Of a stretch of 64,000 bases of DNA, positions 45,013-54,182 are shown one piece after another. A program made the translations under genes and the position numbers. Under the pieces are notes generated by a model that made no database searches, was not told the DNA's origin, and saw only the letters and a list, made by a program, of their open reading frames with translations. The stretch covers positions 2,046,001 to 2,110,000 of the forward strand of contig NZ_CBDDBS010000002.1 in NCBI RefSeq assembly GCF_965225875.1, in the 5' to 3' direction. Positions within the stretch are counted from its first letter, which is position 1. Each line of letters opens with the position of its first letter. Origin of the DNA: Haliscomenobacter sp965225875 (lineage in GTDB: Bacteria; Bacteroidota; Bacteroidia; Chitinophagales; Saprospiraceae).

Positions 45013-45627
45013 TTACTCTGGTTTCTCCTTGAACTCCCCCACCGTAGCATCCCAAACCGTAGCGCAATTTTTCACACCCGTCAATCCATATTGGCGGCCA
45101 TTTCTTGCCACGTAATTGAGGCGCAGCACTCCATTGTCGTACCAGGCCTGTTGCTGGCCATCTTCCTGACCCTGCTTGTAGTTAAAAATGCTGGCCAATT
45201 TTCCGTTGGAGTGCCAGGTATGGGCCAGCCCCTGGTGTAAATCAGCCTTGAAGTGGTACACAAAGCTGGGTTTCCCATTCTCCCACCAACCGTAATGAAT
45301 GCCTTCCCGCTTGCCTTGTTTAAAAAAGCGCTTTTCCCGCAAGCGGCCATTCGGGTGCCAGTAGCGAGCCACACCTTCCTCTTTTCCAAGCCAAAAAGGG
45401 ATCATTTCAGCGGTATCACGAGGGCTATACAGTGCATAGCGATATCCACTAAAGGGCTGTCCACGCCAGAAAAGCTGACCCTCTTGGCTACTCCAATTTT
45501 CAGCAGCAGCATTGATTTTTTGTACTGGAAGGTGGTGCTTGCCCAACTCACAGTTGCACAGCAAGAGCGCAAGCACCATTCCAAGCACATATTGTTCAAA
45601 GCTTGTTTTCTGGTTTAACATCATCAT
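45013..45627 (-). CDS. MORN-repeat lipoprotein (YwqK-like)
   Basis: The protein has 204 residues; three Met codons stand in a row at the start, so the exact start is not fixed. A lipoprotein-like N-terminus ('GMVLALLLCNC') is followed by four or five MORN_2 units ('ARYWHPNGRLREKRFFKQGKR', 'HTWHSNGKLASIFNYKQGQ', 'AWYDNGVLRLNY'). Proteins of this type are surface or periplasmic scaffolds and are sometimes called YwqK antitoxins, but no toxin is present. The start overlaps the stop of the YHYH gene by one base (TAATG), so the two are translationally coupled. Confidence 0.85.
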   Translation of the reverse strand: MMMLNQKTSFEQYVLGMVLALLLCNCELGKHHLPVQKINAAAENWSSQEGQLFWRGQPFSGYRYALYSPRDTAEMIPFWLGKEEGVARYWHPNGRLREKRFFKQGKREGIHYGWWENGKPSFVYHFKADLHQGLAHTWHSNGKLASIFNYKQGQEDGQQQAWYDNGVLRLNYVARNGRQYGLTGVKNCATVWDATVGEFKEKPE

Positions 45628-46433
45628 TATCGACTAACCGTACCAGGTGTGCCAAAAAAACCACTGCCATTCAAATATGGCGCTTCATTGGTAAAATGGT
45701 AGTGGTAGATGCCCTTGGGAAATTCGGTCGTAGCGTGTTTGTGGCCGTGGTAACTATCGAGATCCGCGTTGCTAACCGTTTTCCCATTTTCTTGCGGGCC
45801 ATACACTGGAAACCCATCCAACAGGAAGCCCAGCAGTGCTTCCTTGCCTACTTTACCCGTCAGGTACATCGGTTCCACGTGGTAGTGGTATTCATTGCCG
45901 GGCGCAGGGTGACCGTTGTGTTGGTCAAAAGAGTTGATTTCGTTGGTCAGCGGCTGATTGGGGCCGGCGTACTGATTGAAAAACACCACACCATTGAGGG
46001 AGATGCCGATGGAACCCAGGGGCGTAGCCGATTTTGAACTGGCCTCCTGCGGATTCACCGGAAAACGAAAGGTGAGGTTCTTTTCGGAAATGCGGTTGGG
46101 GTTAATGGCGAATTGGGGGTTGCTGCCCGTGTACGCCTCGTATTTGGTACTTTCCCAGGCAGTTCCTTTGAAATACGGGCTCTTGTGGTCCGGGAAGTCT
46201 TTGGTTTTTACCACCACAAAATTGCCTTCGAGGTACACATCGGTCGCACCATAGATTTTTTTGTAGAGCGTAAGCATTTCACTGCTGCTGGGGTTGACGT
46301 TGTTGCCCGTAGTGTCGATTGGGGTGGTGCTATCTCCATCTGCTTTTTGACAAGCGATACTGATCGACAAAAAAGCCATCAACAGGGAAAGCAGGGACAA
46401 TTTGAAAGGAATCTTGTTCATTGGATGGTTCAT
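45627..46433 (-). CDS. YHYH-domain lipoprotein
   Basis: The protein has 268 residues; a second Met at 46421 could also be the start. A lipoprotein signal ('LSLLMAFLSISIACQK') precedes the YHYH domain: 'VFFNQYAGPNQPLTNEINSFD', 'HNGHPAPGNEYHYHVEP' and 'LDSYHGHKHATTEFPKGIYHYHFT'. The many His residues suggest metal binding. The biochemical role of YHYH proteins is not known. It follows the Spy-like gene and is coupled to the MORN gene by a one-base overlap. Confidence 0.88.
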   Translation of the reverse strand: MNHPMNKIPFKLSLLSLLMAFLSISIACQKADGDSTTPIDTTGNNVNPSSSEMLTLYKKIYGATDVYLEGNFVVVKTKDFPDHKSPYFKGTAWESTKYEAYTGSNPQFAINPNRISEKNLTFRFPVNPQEASSKSATPLGSIGISLNGVVFFNQYAGPNQPLTNEINSFDQHNGHPAPGNEYHYHVEPMYLTGKVGKEALLGFLLDGFPVYGPQENGKTVSNADLDSYHGHKHATTEFPKGIYHYHFTNEAPYLNGSGFFGTPGTVSR

Positions 46434-46466
46434 TGTGTGATTGAATAAAAAAGTGTAGGTAGCAGT

Positions 46467-46931
46467 TTATCCATGCTCCTTTCTTTTAGGGTGAGGTCTT
46501 CCTCGGGGGGCCATTTTACGCATCACCTCCTGAATAATTTGGTCGAAACGTTGTTTTTGTTCCGCATTGCCCAGCCTGCGTACGACTTGAAAATGTTGAA
46601 AAGTGGCCAACTCCGCTTCGCCTTCCAATTGGCGCAAGCCCGCCAGTGCAGCGGTGTCATTTTGGGCAATTCCTGCAAAAAGGTCGTGGCGCAACTCGAC
46701 ACGTTCCGCTTCAATTTCCTGCATTTTGCTGCGGTGCTGTTTGATCAGCTGCTGGTATTCATCCCGTTGAGCCGGGTTGAACTTCAGCTCACGCATCAGG
46801 AATTCCGCCGCAGCAGAGGGCCGATTGGGTCGGTCGTGGGGGCGGTTCATGCGCAAGAGCAAGCCCAACGAAACGACATTGAGTACAAACAAAAGCAAGA
46901 GGGCTGCGCCCATTATTTTGATGGCATTCAT
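46467..46931 (-). CDS. Spy/CpxP-like periplasmic sensor protein
   Basis: From the ATG at 46931 the protein has 154 residues. It has one N-terminal membrane helix ('IMGAALLLLFVLNVVSLGLLL') and a helical domain of the metal-sensing/CpxP type ('ELKFNPAQRDEYQQLIKQHRS', 'FDQIIQEVMRK'). Proteins of this kind follow ECF sigma factor and anti-sigma genes in many Bacteroidota. It probably senses or buffers envelope stress. It is 2 bp from the preceding gene, so the two are co-transcribed. A start at 47030 is rejected because it runs through that gene. Confidence 0.8.
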   Translation of the reverse strand: MNAIKIMGAALLLLFVLNVVSLGLLLRMNRPHDRPNRPSAAAEFLMRELKFNPAQRDEYQQLIKQHRSKMQEIEAERVELRHDLFAGIAQNDTAALAGLRQLEGEAELATFQHFQVVRRLGNAEQKQRFDQIIQEVMRKMAPRGRPHPKRKEHG

Positions 46932-46933
46932 GT

Positions 46934-47236
46934 TTAATAATTGAGTGGTGATGCAAAATACAAGCGGGAAAACTGCTCCACTTTTTGCATTTCCTGCTGT
47001 TTGAAACCTACGTTGAACCAAACCGCACAATTGAGCAGCAACATCAGCACCGCAGCAGCAACCATTTGCATGGCCATGCGTCGAACCTGCAGGTGTTGCA
47101 CTTGCCGGGCCGCACGGGTAGCCTGGATGCGGGCTTCAATTTTTTGCAGCAAAGCCTCATCCGCCTTGGCTCTTTGCAGGCCTTCCAGGCTTTGAAGGGC
47201 AGCCTCTATTGGATCAGGATTTTTTGGTTTTTTCAT
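46934..47236 (-). CDS. small anti-sigma-like membrane protein
   Basis: The protein has 100 residues from the ATG at 47236. An acidic/basic helical N-terminus ('IEAALQSLEGLQRAKADEALLQKIEARI') is followed by one membrane helix near 55-72 ('AMQMVAAAVLMLLLNCAVWF'). Size, layout and position after an ECF sigma factor fit a single-pass anti-sigma factor, although no family motif is decisive. Its upstream frame (to 47401) lacks coding character and covers a hairpin at 47337. Confidence 0.7.
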   Translation of the reverse strand: MKKPKNPDPIEAALQSLEGLQRAKADEALLQKIEARIQATRAARQVQHLQVRRMAMQMVAAAVLMLLLNCAVWFNVGFKQQEMQKVEQFSRLYFASPLNY

Positions 47237-47336
47237 AAAGCAGTGACTTAAATAGTAGAGACTTGAATCATCCCGAATTTTTGAAAAGCCAAAATCGGAC
47301 TTAGCCCTAATCGCGGAGCGATTGAATTTTGAATAG

Positions 47337-47352
47337 CCCCGGTCGTCCGGGG
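47337..47352. terminator. short GC hairpin between sigma and anti-sigma genes
   Basis: CCCCGG-TCGT-CCGGGG, a perfect 6-bp stem in the 238-bp gap after the sigma gene. It has no T-run, so it may attenuate expression rather than end it. Confidence 0.5.
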
Positions 47353-47474
47353 TAAATAACAGGGTCAAATTGGCGGCAACCACGGCAGTGATTGAACTCA
47401 ATTGAGCAAAAAATCCAACCGCATCCGCGGTTCGTTTTTCTAAAAATTTGGGTGACTCCTATTTTTATCGCCCC

Positions 47475-48050
47475 CTATTGATCCTCGTAAAAGTTTTTGA
47501 GCAATTCCCGCAGTTTTTGTCTGGCTCGTACCAAAAGTGATTCCACCGCCGGAATGCTGATCTCCAAAACCTGCGCGATTTCAGCATAGCTGAGCTGTTC
47601 GATTTTGGCCAGCACAAAGGCGCTTTGTTGGTTTTCCGGCAACTGGGCAATGGCTTTGAACAAAGCGACGCTGGACTCCTGCCGTTCAAGTAGTACCCCA
47701 GGGTGAATAAAATCGGGTACATCCAGCGTTTTTTCTTCCTGCTCTGTTTGCCGCCAAAGCGAGAGTGTAAAGCCTGAGCGTTTTTGCGCCTTGCGGGCCT
47801 TGATCCGATCCAGGGCCTTATTCACCGTGATGCGGTACAACCAGGTGTTCATGCTCGATTGCCCCCGGAAACTGCCGATGGCTTCGTACGCAGCCACAAA
47901 CACATCCTGGGTCAACTCTTCGGCTTCTTCCCAATTTTGCAACAAAGACAAAGCGGTATTGAACACCCGATCTTTATGGGTGTAAAAGTAGTCCTGGAAA
48001 GTACTGCTGCCTTCCTGGGAGCTAAGAGTATGTGCTTTGGCTTTGGTCAA
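47475..48050 (-). CDS. ECF RNA polymerase sigma factor
   Basis: The protein has 191 residues. Region 2 reads 'DYFYTHKDRVFNTALSLLQN', 'EAEELTQDVFVAAYEAIGSFRG' and 'NTWLYRITVNKALDRIKARKA'. Region 4 reads 'LPENQQSAFVLAKIEQLSY' and 'ALEISIPAVESLL'-like 'LEISIPAVESLLVRARQKL'. No extra C-terminal domain is seen. It should direct transcription of an envelope-stress set and is followed by its probable anti-sigma and a Spy-like gene. Confidence 0.94.
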   Translation of the reverse strand: MTKAKAHTLSSQEGSSTFQDYFYTHKDRVFNTALSLLQNWEEAEELTQDVFVAAYEAIGSFRGQSSMNTWLYRITVNKALDRIKARKAQKRSGFTLSLWRQTEQEEKTLDVPDFIHPGVLLERQESSVALFKAIAQLPENQQSAFVLAKIEQLSYAEIAQVLEISIPAVESLLVRARQKLRELLKNFYEDQ

Positions 48051-48106
48051 AAGTTGGTGTTTAGGGGTTAGACGAGAAGGTTCTAAAAAACCTGCGCAGC
48101 CTGGTA

Positions 48107-49168
48107 TTATTTTTTATTGATAAAAGCGAAAACCTCGTCAACGCTGGGATTGAAGCTGATGATTTTTCGGTTTTGGTCGATTAGGATATCCAATGGGACG
48201 GCATTAAGGTGGTAGCTTTCCCACAATCCATCGCTATCGATGCTTTCATCGCTGACCCAAAATCCTTGTTGCCAGGGCAATGGGTTTTTACGAACATATT
48301 TTTGCCAATCACTAAAGTATTCCTCTGTGGAAATACTGATTAGCACGATTTTATCCTTTACCTCTTCGTATTGAGCACGATAAGTCTGGTCGTTTAGTGC
48401 ACAAGCACTGCACCAACTGTTGCCAAACCTCAAAAGGATGGGTTTTCCCGACCATTCGTCGCTGCGGTGGCTGATTTTTGAGGTGTCTACAAAACTAAGT
48501 TCGAGCATGGTTTTACCCGGCCAGAGTCGATTGTTCAGTTTTTTATAGGTGTATGAATTTTCCTTCACATCCGCAGGTACAGATTCAAGGGATTGCCAGA
48601 CGTGTGGAAATTTTTTCCAGGAATCTCCCTCCGAAAAAAGCGTGTAACGCATAAAACCAATAGCCTCAATGGCCAAAACCGGGTCTTCAATGAACAGGGT
48701 ATCCAGGTACCTGAAAATCTCCCGATCGATAGAGTCCCTTTTTTCTTCTCCAAAATCGTATTTCCGGTGATTGAGTCCACTCGTTTTTTCCAGTAAGTCA
48801 TTCAGGTAATTTTTGCGCTTGACATTGCCTTTGATGAATTCCACTCTTCCGCCTTTGTTGTTGCCAGTGATTGATACCACATCATCGGGATCGAGTAGCA
48901 TGTAAACCCCTCTTCCATAACCATCTTTGGCTATCCAACTCAGATCAAAAGACTTCTCATAAGGACTAATGCTTAGGGTAGCACTAAAATAACCCTTTTC
49001 ATCTAGTTGGAAGCTATCGCGTCGGTTCCAGCAGCTGCGAAAATGAATGAATCTGGTCTTAGCATTGGTAATGCGGCCACTGATGCTGAGGGCCAAACAA
49101 GAATTGGTGGCCATGAACAACAGTACCAGTCCGGCCAGCACCGTTTTGAGGCGGAGTGTTTTTTTCAT
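48107..49168 (-). CDS. TlpA-like thioredoxin-fold protein
   Basis: The protein has 353 residues with a signal peptide ('TVLAGLVLLFMATNSCLAL'). A helical/beta N-terminal domain of about 200 residues of the Bacteroidota DUF4369-like kind ('SGRITNAKTRFIHFRSCWNRRDS') is followed by a thioredoxin domain with C253-x-x-C256 ('SWCSAC') and a cis-Pro in 'NAVPLD'. It probably acts as a periplasmic thiol-disulfide reductase, for example for cytochrome c or other secreted proteins. It is a single gene with no clear operon partner. Confidence 0.88.
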   Translation of the reverse strand: MKKTLRLKTVLAGLVLLFMATNSCLALSISGRITNAKTRFIHFRSCWNRRDSFQLDEKGYFSATLSISPYEKSFDLSWIAKDGYGRGVYMLLDPDDVVSITGNNKGGRVEFIKGNVKRKNYLNDLLEKTSGLNHRKYDFGEEKRDSIDREIFRYLDTLFIEDPVLAIEAIGFMRYTLFSEGDSWKKFPHVWQSLESVPADVKENSYTYKKLNNRLWPGKTMLELSFVDTSKISHRSDEWSGKPILLRFGNSWCSACALNDQTYRAQYEEVKDKIVLISISTEEYFSDWQKYVRKNPLPWQQGFWVSDESIDSDGLWESYHLNAVPLDILIDQNRKIISFNPSVDEVFAFINKK

Positions 49169-49231
49169 TAGCGGGTTTTAGTGATGAGACGACAAATCAC
49201 CACAAACCCTGCGCTGCGCCCGACCTTTTTT

Positions 49232-50395
49232 TCACCACAACTTCCAGCCCAACACCAATGCCACCTTCGAAAAATCCGACTCCAAAAACGGATACGACCG
49301 CAACAAGTCCTTCTTTTCGTACCAGCGCAATTCAGCACTGAATTTTTTATAACTCATCCCGGCCCCGCCAGCGAATACATTGCCCCCGCTGAGTTCGTAC
49401 TGGCGGCCATCAATCCGGTTCATAGCCGAATTGAAGCTCAGTTCAAAAGCATACGCCGCACTCAATGAAAAGCGCAAATCTTCGGTGATAAAAAAGTAAT
49501 GCCGCAGCCCTGCTGGAATTTCCAGGGCTCGGTAATTGATCGAAGTCAGGTCATTGCGAATGGATTCAGTGGCGTAAAAACTTTGCAGGTTGGGCTCCAC
49601 AAAAAAGGCCCACTTGCTTTTGTTGAAAGGCAGCACAAACTCCAGATCCAGCCCAAGCCGGGGAGTCGCTCTTTGAGCAAAACCATCCACACCAGTAAAA
49701 ACAAAATCAGAAAAACTCAAGCCTGTAGTCGCCCGTAAATTGAACAAGTCGCGTTTGATTTTTCCATCGTAATTCGTAAAACTCAGCCCCTGGCACTGGT
49801 GGTAAGCGATCAGGTATTTGATCAATTCGGACTTGTAGTATTTCAATTCCTGCAATACTTCCGGGCGAGCTTGAGCACATTTGGCTGCTGCCAATTGTTC
49901 CCGAAACTCCACATTACTGGCGATGGTGTTTTGATCAACGATGTATTTTTTGTACACCAATTGGCGAATGCCCTGGCCAGGAGTTTGGAAGAAAAAAAGG
50001 TTGAGGTCACCATCGGTGTATTGGTAAAGGGACACTGCTCCATCGATCAAAACCTTCAAAAAAAGCTCTTCACTGTGAAAAACGGCATTGCCGAAATAAT
50101 CCATCTTGCTGATGTCGCCACTGCTGCGATCGATGTCCACTTTGGCGCGGATGTATTTGGAAAAATTGTACACCCCAAACTCCTGCACATTTTCAATGGA
50201 GGCTGAATTCGTGCGCGCCGTTTCTGAGGCTCGATAAACAAAGGAATTGGGGTTGTCGTTCCAATCTGAATTTTTGATCAGGCATTCGGTTTTGTTGCCC
50301 TGATTGTCGATGAAGTAAGCCCGCTCATAACGGATTTGAGCAGAAAGGTTTAGCCCAAAAAAACACAGGAGTAGCGCAATTGAGTGGGTTTTCAT
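49232..50395 (-). CDS. outer-membrane beta-barrel protein
   Basis: The protein has 387 residues with a signal peptide ending 'LSAQ'. Residues about 20-190 form a soluble N-terminal domain ('RYERAYFIDNQGNKTECLIKN'). From about 210 alternating hydrophobic strands and turns appear ('LRATTGLSFSDFVF', 'RLGLDLEFVLPF', 'WAFFVEPNLQSFYA', 'FSLSAAYAFELSFN') and the last residues end with aromatic Trp, as in PorT-like barrels. The function is unknown. Confidence 0.82.
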   Translation of the reverse strand: MKTHSIALLLCFFGLNLSAQIRYERAYFIDNQGNKTECLIKNSDWNDNPNSFVYRASETARTNSASIENVQEFGVYNFSKYIRAKVDIDRSSGDISKMDYFGNAVFHSEELFLKVLIDGAVSLYQYTDGDLNLFFFQTPGQGIRQLVYKKYIVDQNTIASNVEFREQLAAAKCAQARPEVLQELKYYKSELIKYLIAYHQCQGLSFTNYDGKIKRDLFNLRATTGLSFSDFVFTGVDGFAQRATPRLGLDLEFVLPFNKSKWAFFVEPNLQSFYATESIRNDLTSINYRALEIPAGLRHYFFITEDLRFSLSAAYAFELSFNSAMNRIDGRQYELSGGNVFAGGAGMSYKKFSAELRWYEKKDLLRSYPFLESDFSKVALVLGWKLW

Positions 50396-50470
50396 GATGT
50401 CGGTTTATCCATTGAATTGATCAAGAATTGAATAAAAATAAGCCAAAAGAGTTCAAAATTAGGTGCTCGC

Positions 50471-50598
50471 GCTGGTACAAGTCTCCAGACTTGTACCAAT
50501 ATTGACACGTCTCTGACGTGTGTTGGCCCAATATTTTAGTGTTGCTCGTGCGTCAGAGACGCGAAAATACAGGTACAAGTCTGGAGACTTGTACCAGC
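50471..50598. repeat. 128-bp repeat A, copy 4
   Basis: Same length and terminal inverted repeats as the copy at 6949 (right arm has one change). It lies in the gap between the barrel and pectate-lyase-like genes, near the 3' end of the latter. Confidence 0.88.
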
Positions 50599-50631
50599 TA
50601 ACACATAAGCAATCGCCCCTAACCTTTTCGT

Positions 50632-52386
50632 TCAGGGAATGAATATCCTTTCCGTCACCCCGTGAATACCTTTTTGAATGTGTACAAAATGAATGCCCCC
50701 GGGTGCATGCGCCAAAGGTATTTGCAGGCGTTGCCCTTGGGTTTTGGCCTCGGCGAGCACTGCACCATAACTGTTCAAGACTTGAGCTTGTACCTGCGAG
50801 CCCTCCGGAGCAGTCGCCTGGTCTATTTCCACATACAACATCCGCGCCGAACTGTCGAAATTGATTTTTTGCCACTGCTTGTCAATGCCCCGGTCACCCA
50901 CTTTCGTCAAAGGACTGCCACTGACCAAACGATCCGACAAATCATTGAGGTAACATTCCAGATTGGTGTAGCCAGCCAGTCCGGTGAATTTGATCGACAG
51001 CTGGGTGCCATTGTGGTCCTTCACAGTGGGGTTCAAACCTTGGGCGGTTTCCCAGGAATCGGGCATGCCATCGCTGTCCGTATCTTTTGGCGCAGCCGGA
51101 GCCGTCGTAAAATCCAGTCGGAAAGCATCCTGGTAATAATCACGGCCATCAATGGGGCGGCTGTCAATAACATTATCCAGCAGGGGTTGCATCAAGCGCC
51201 GGTTCATCGGGTCGCGGCGGCGGGTACTGTGGGGGTTAAAAGCGCCCACCGTACTGCGCAAATTGGCCAATAAATCCGCAGTAGCTGTGTAGGTAATTGT
51301 GGGGTAAGGAAAACGGGTGCTGCGCCGAACGGCCTTGCCCAAATCCCGATTGGGGTGATTGGGGGCCGTGCAAAAATCATTGCAACAATAAAACAGCTCA
51401 TAGTCGGCATAATTGGGAAACCTGCTCAATTTATTGCCGCTGACAAACAGCTCATTGTTGGAAAAACCCAGCATCAGGTCGCGAAACATGCCATGGCACA
51501 TGCTGCTGCGCACCACCGAGAGGTTGTTGACAAAATTGGGCAAAAGGCGCATCCCCGGCGCTTCCTGATTTGAGGTATAAAAACCGGAGTTGTAATACAT
51601 CTCGATTTGTTGATCCCACAGCAAGTTGTTCGACAGCTCGATCCGCAAAGGATGTTGCAGGCAGGACATGTCATTCGGAGCCTCGCCACTTTGTTCACAA
51701 CTCATTTCCGGCATTCGCCCTCCGATGCGGTTCCAGATGTTGTGGTGGATGCTGATGCTGTCTTTGCGGTGCCCGTTGGCCGAATAATTGAGCAGCATCC
51801 CGCCAAATTCATAGTGGTCCCCCAGCGTTTCTGCCAACTGACAATACTGGATGCTGAGGTTGTTGCTGCGCGAAATTTGAATGGCCTCGTCGGTAGCATT
51901 GGCAAAAGAGCAATGATCGATGACTACCCGGGTGGCCGCATCCAGGCGCAGGGCATCATCGGCGACCCAGCCTGCACCGGGTCTAATTTGTTCAGTGGCC
52001 GGCCGCGAGTTGAGGTGGCGGATGATGATGTTTTTGGCCCCATTGTTGGGCTCATACCAGTCGTCGATGATGATTCCCCGCACGATGATGCCGCCCGGTG
52101 AACTTTGGCCAGCGATGTAACAGTCGCCCCAAATGAGCTCCGCCGCGCAGTCGATAATGCCACTCACTTTGAATAAGATGTACTTCGGACCAGGGGTTGC
52201 CAAGGCTGCGTTGAGCGATCCAGGGCCTTCACAATTGAGCGTGGTCACATAAATGACCTGCCCACCGCGTCCGCCACTTGTATTCATGGCACCAAACCCT
52301 TGGGCTCCGGGGAAAGCTGGGATTTGGCCCAAAAGGCCAATTTGTACATACCAGTAAAAACAAAGAGAGGCCAGTATTTTTTTCAT
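50632..52386 (-). CDS. pectate-lyase-like secreted protein
   Basis: From the ATG at 52386 the protein has 584 residues and a signal peptide ('KKILASLCFYWYVQIGLLGQ'). The N-terminus 'PAFPGAQGFGAMNTSGGRGG' followed by 'LNAAL' and 'ILFKVSGIIDC' is typical of polysaccharide lyase family 1-like right-handed beta-helices. 'LRLDAATRVVIDHCSFANATDEAI' is the usual helix core. The C-terminal 80 residues look like a T9SS sorting domain ('RMLYVEIDQ', 'LNSYGAVLAE', 'GGIHFVHIQ'). It probably degrades pectin-like polysaccharide outside the cell; catalytic residues were not placed. Confidence 0.87.
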   Translation of the reverse strand: MKKILASLCFYWYVQIGLLGQIPAFPGAQGFGAMNTSGGRGGQVIYVTTLNCEGPGSLNAALATPGPKYILFKVSGIIDCAAELIWGDCYIAGQSSPGGIIVRGIIIDDWYEPNNGAKNIIIRHLNSRPATEQIRPGAGWVADDALRLDAATRVVIDHCSFANATDEAIQISRSNNLSIQYCQLAETLGDHYEFGGMLLNYSANGHRKDSISIHHNIWNRIGGRMPEMSCEQSGEAPNDMSCLQHPLRIELSNNLLWDQQIEMYYNSGFYTSNQEAPGMRLLPNFVNNLSVVRSSMCHGMFRDLMLGFSNNELFVSGNKLSRFPNYADYELFYCCNDFCTAPNHPNRDLGKAVRRSTRFPYPTITYTATADLLANLRSTVGAFNPHSTRRRDPMNRRLMQPLLDNVIDSRPIDGRDYYQDAFRLDFTTAPAAPKDTDSDGMPDSWETAQGLNPTVKDHNGTQLSIKFTGLAGYTNLECYLNDLSDRLVSGSPLTKVGDRGIDKQWQKINFDSSARMLYVEIDQATAPEGSQVQAQVLNSYGAVLAEAKTQGQRLQIPLAHAPGGIHFVHIQKGIHGVTERIFIP

Positions 52387-52502
52387 AAGTTTTGGGTAGG
52401 TTTGAGGTGGTTGCAATAAAGATTTAAAGTACTGAAATAACGGAAAAAAGAAGAAAGCCCGGCAAAAAAATCTTTAGCTTTGATACCATAAAACCTACAT
52501 AT

Positions 52503-54179
52503 ATGCCAGATTTTGACGCCATCGTCATTGGATCGGGGATCAGTGGTGGCTGGGCGGCCAAAGAGTTGTGTGAAAAGGGCCTTAAAACCCTGGTTCTGGA
52601 GCGTGGCCGCAACATCGAACACATCAGCGACTACCCTACTGCCTTCACCGAGCCCTGGGAGTTCAAACACCGCAATACCCATCCGCGCCAATACAAGCAG
52701 GAAAACCCACTCATCAGCAAGGCGGCGGGTTACAATGAAGATACTGCCCATTTTTTCGTTCAGGACAAGGATCATCCTTACGTACAGGAAAAACCTTTCG
52801 ACTGGATTCGGGGGTATCAGGTGGGTGGCAAATCCTTGATCTGGGGTCGCGCCTGTCAACGCTGGAGTGAGTATGAATTTAAGGCACCAGCCCAGTTTGG
52901 CTACGGCATCGATTGGCCGATTCGTTACCCGGATGTGGCCTCCTGGTACAGCCATGTGGAAAAATTCATCGGCGTTTGTGGCCACAAGGATGGGATTGAG
53001 GCCATGCCCGATGGGGAGTTTTTGCCCCCAATCGAATTGAACTGTGTAGAAAAAGCCTTGCAGGAAAAATTCCTCCAGCACTACAAAAACCGCTACCTGG
53101 TGCAAGGCCGTTGGGCCCAGCTCACCGAACCCAATGCGGTACACCTCGAACAAGGCCGGGGCCGTTGCCAACGCCGCAACCTCTGTATGCGCGGCTGCCC
53201 TTATGGTGGTTATTTCAGCTCGGTCACCAGTACTTTGCCCTGGGCCAAAAAAACGGGCAACCTGACCATTCGTCCTGACTCGGTGGTTCACTCCATTCTT
53301 TATGATGAAAAATCGGGGAAAGCCAGCGGCGTCAGGGTGATCGATGCCAATACGAAGGAAGTGATAGAATACAAAGCCCGGGTCATTTTTGTCAATGCCT
53401 CCGCACTGAACAGCAATTTGATTCTGTTGAACTCCCAAAGCAAACGTTTCCCCAATGGCCTCGGCAACGACAATGGCTTACTGGGCAAATACATCGGCTT
53501 CCACATTTACCGGGGCTCCGCACATGGCGAGATGCCGGGCTATGAAGACAAATACGTGTACGGCAAAAACCCGGTGGAGTGTATCCTGGCCAATTTCCGC
53601 AACCTGGGCAAACAAGACACGGATTTTATGGGCGGCTACACCACTTTTATGGGGGCTTACCGCGCCCGCCGCGATGCCGCCGAGGGCATTGGAGCCGACT
53701 ATAAAAAAGCACTCTCCGAACCCCGTGGCTGGGAAGTTTACATGTACATGCAAGGGGAATCCATGCCCAACGAAAACAACCACGTGCGGCTAAGTACCGA
53801 TCAAAAAGACCAGTGGGGCATTCCACTCCTGGTCACCTCAGTGGGCTACGATGACAACGCAGAAAAAATGGTGGCTGATTTTTTGACCCAAAGTCGCGAA
53901 ATGCTTGAAGTAGCGGGTTGCCAAAACATCAGCACCCACGACAACAAACAAGCTCCCGGCCTGGACATCCACGAAATGGGCGGGGTGCGCATGGGCCGCG
54001 ACCCCAAAACTTCGCTGCTCAATGAATGGAACCAATTGCACCACTGCAAAAACGTTTTTGTCACCGACGGCGCTTGTATGACCAGCACTGGCAACCAGAG
54101 CCCTTCGATTTTGTACATGGCGCTGACTGCGCGGGCAGCCAATCATGCGGTTGCGGAATTGAAAGCAGGAAAACTATAA
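52503..54179 (+). CDS. GMC-family FAD oxidoreductase
   Basis: The protein has 558 residues. The FAD-binding Rossmann motif 'DAIVIGSGISGGWAAKELCE' is at the N-terminus and 'LVLERGRN' follows. The C-terminal GMC signature has 'HEMGGVRMG', 'VFVTDGACMTSTGNQSPS' and 'ALTARAANHA'. It should oxidise a sugar or alcohol and pass electrons on through a small partner subunit. A TAGCTTTG at 52475-52482 fits a -7 promoter element about 20 bp before the start. It forms a pair with the gluconate 2-dehydrogenase subunit 3 gene, with a repeat D hairpin between. No signal peptide: it may be co-exported with its Tat-bearing partner. Confidence 0.92.
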   Translation: MPDFDAIVIGSGISGGWAAKELCEKGLKTLVLERGRNIEHISDYPTAFTEPWEFKHRNTHPRQYKQENPLISKAAGYNEDTAHFFVQDKDHPYVQEKPFDWIRGYQVGGKSLIWGRACQRWSEYEFKAPAQFGYGIDWPIRYPDVASWYSHVEKFIGVCGHKDGIEAMPDGEFLPPIELNCVEKALQEKFLQHYKNRYLVQGRWAQLTEPNAVHLEQGRGRCQRRNLCMRGCPYGGYFSSVTSTLPWAKKTGNLTIRPDSVVHSILYDEKSGKASGVRVIDANTKEVIEYKARVIFVNASALNSNLILLNSQSKRFPNGLGNDNGLLGKYIGFHIYRGSAHGEMPGYEDKYVYGKNPVECILANFRNLGKQDTDFMGGYTTFMGAYRARRDAAEGIGADYKKALSEPRGWEVYMYMQGESMPNENNHVRLSTDQKDQWGIPLLVTSVGYDDNAEKMVADFLTQSREMLEVAGCQNISTHDNKQAPGLDIHEMGGVRMGRDPKTSLLNEWNQLHHCKNVFVTDGACMTSTGNQSPSILYMALTARAANHAVAELKAGKL

Positions 54180-54182
54180 TTG

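Noticed and set aside
45013..45627. YwqK-like MORN gene as antitoxin of a toxin pair
   Set aside because: No toxin gene is adjacent, the protein has a lipoprotein signal, and it is coupled to the YHYH gene.
52383..53438. 351-codon open frame opposite the GMC oxidoreductase
   Set aside because: It overlaps the FAD domain of a clear gene and its sequence looks like reverse-frame translation.
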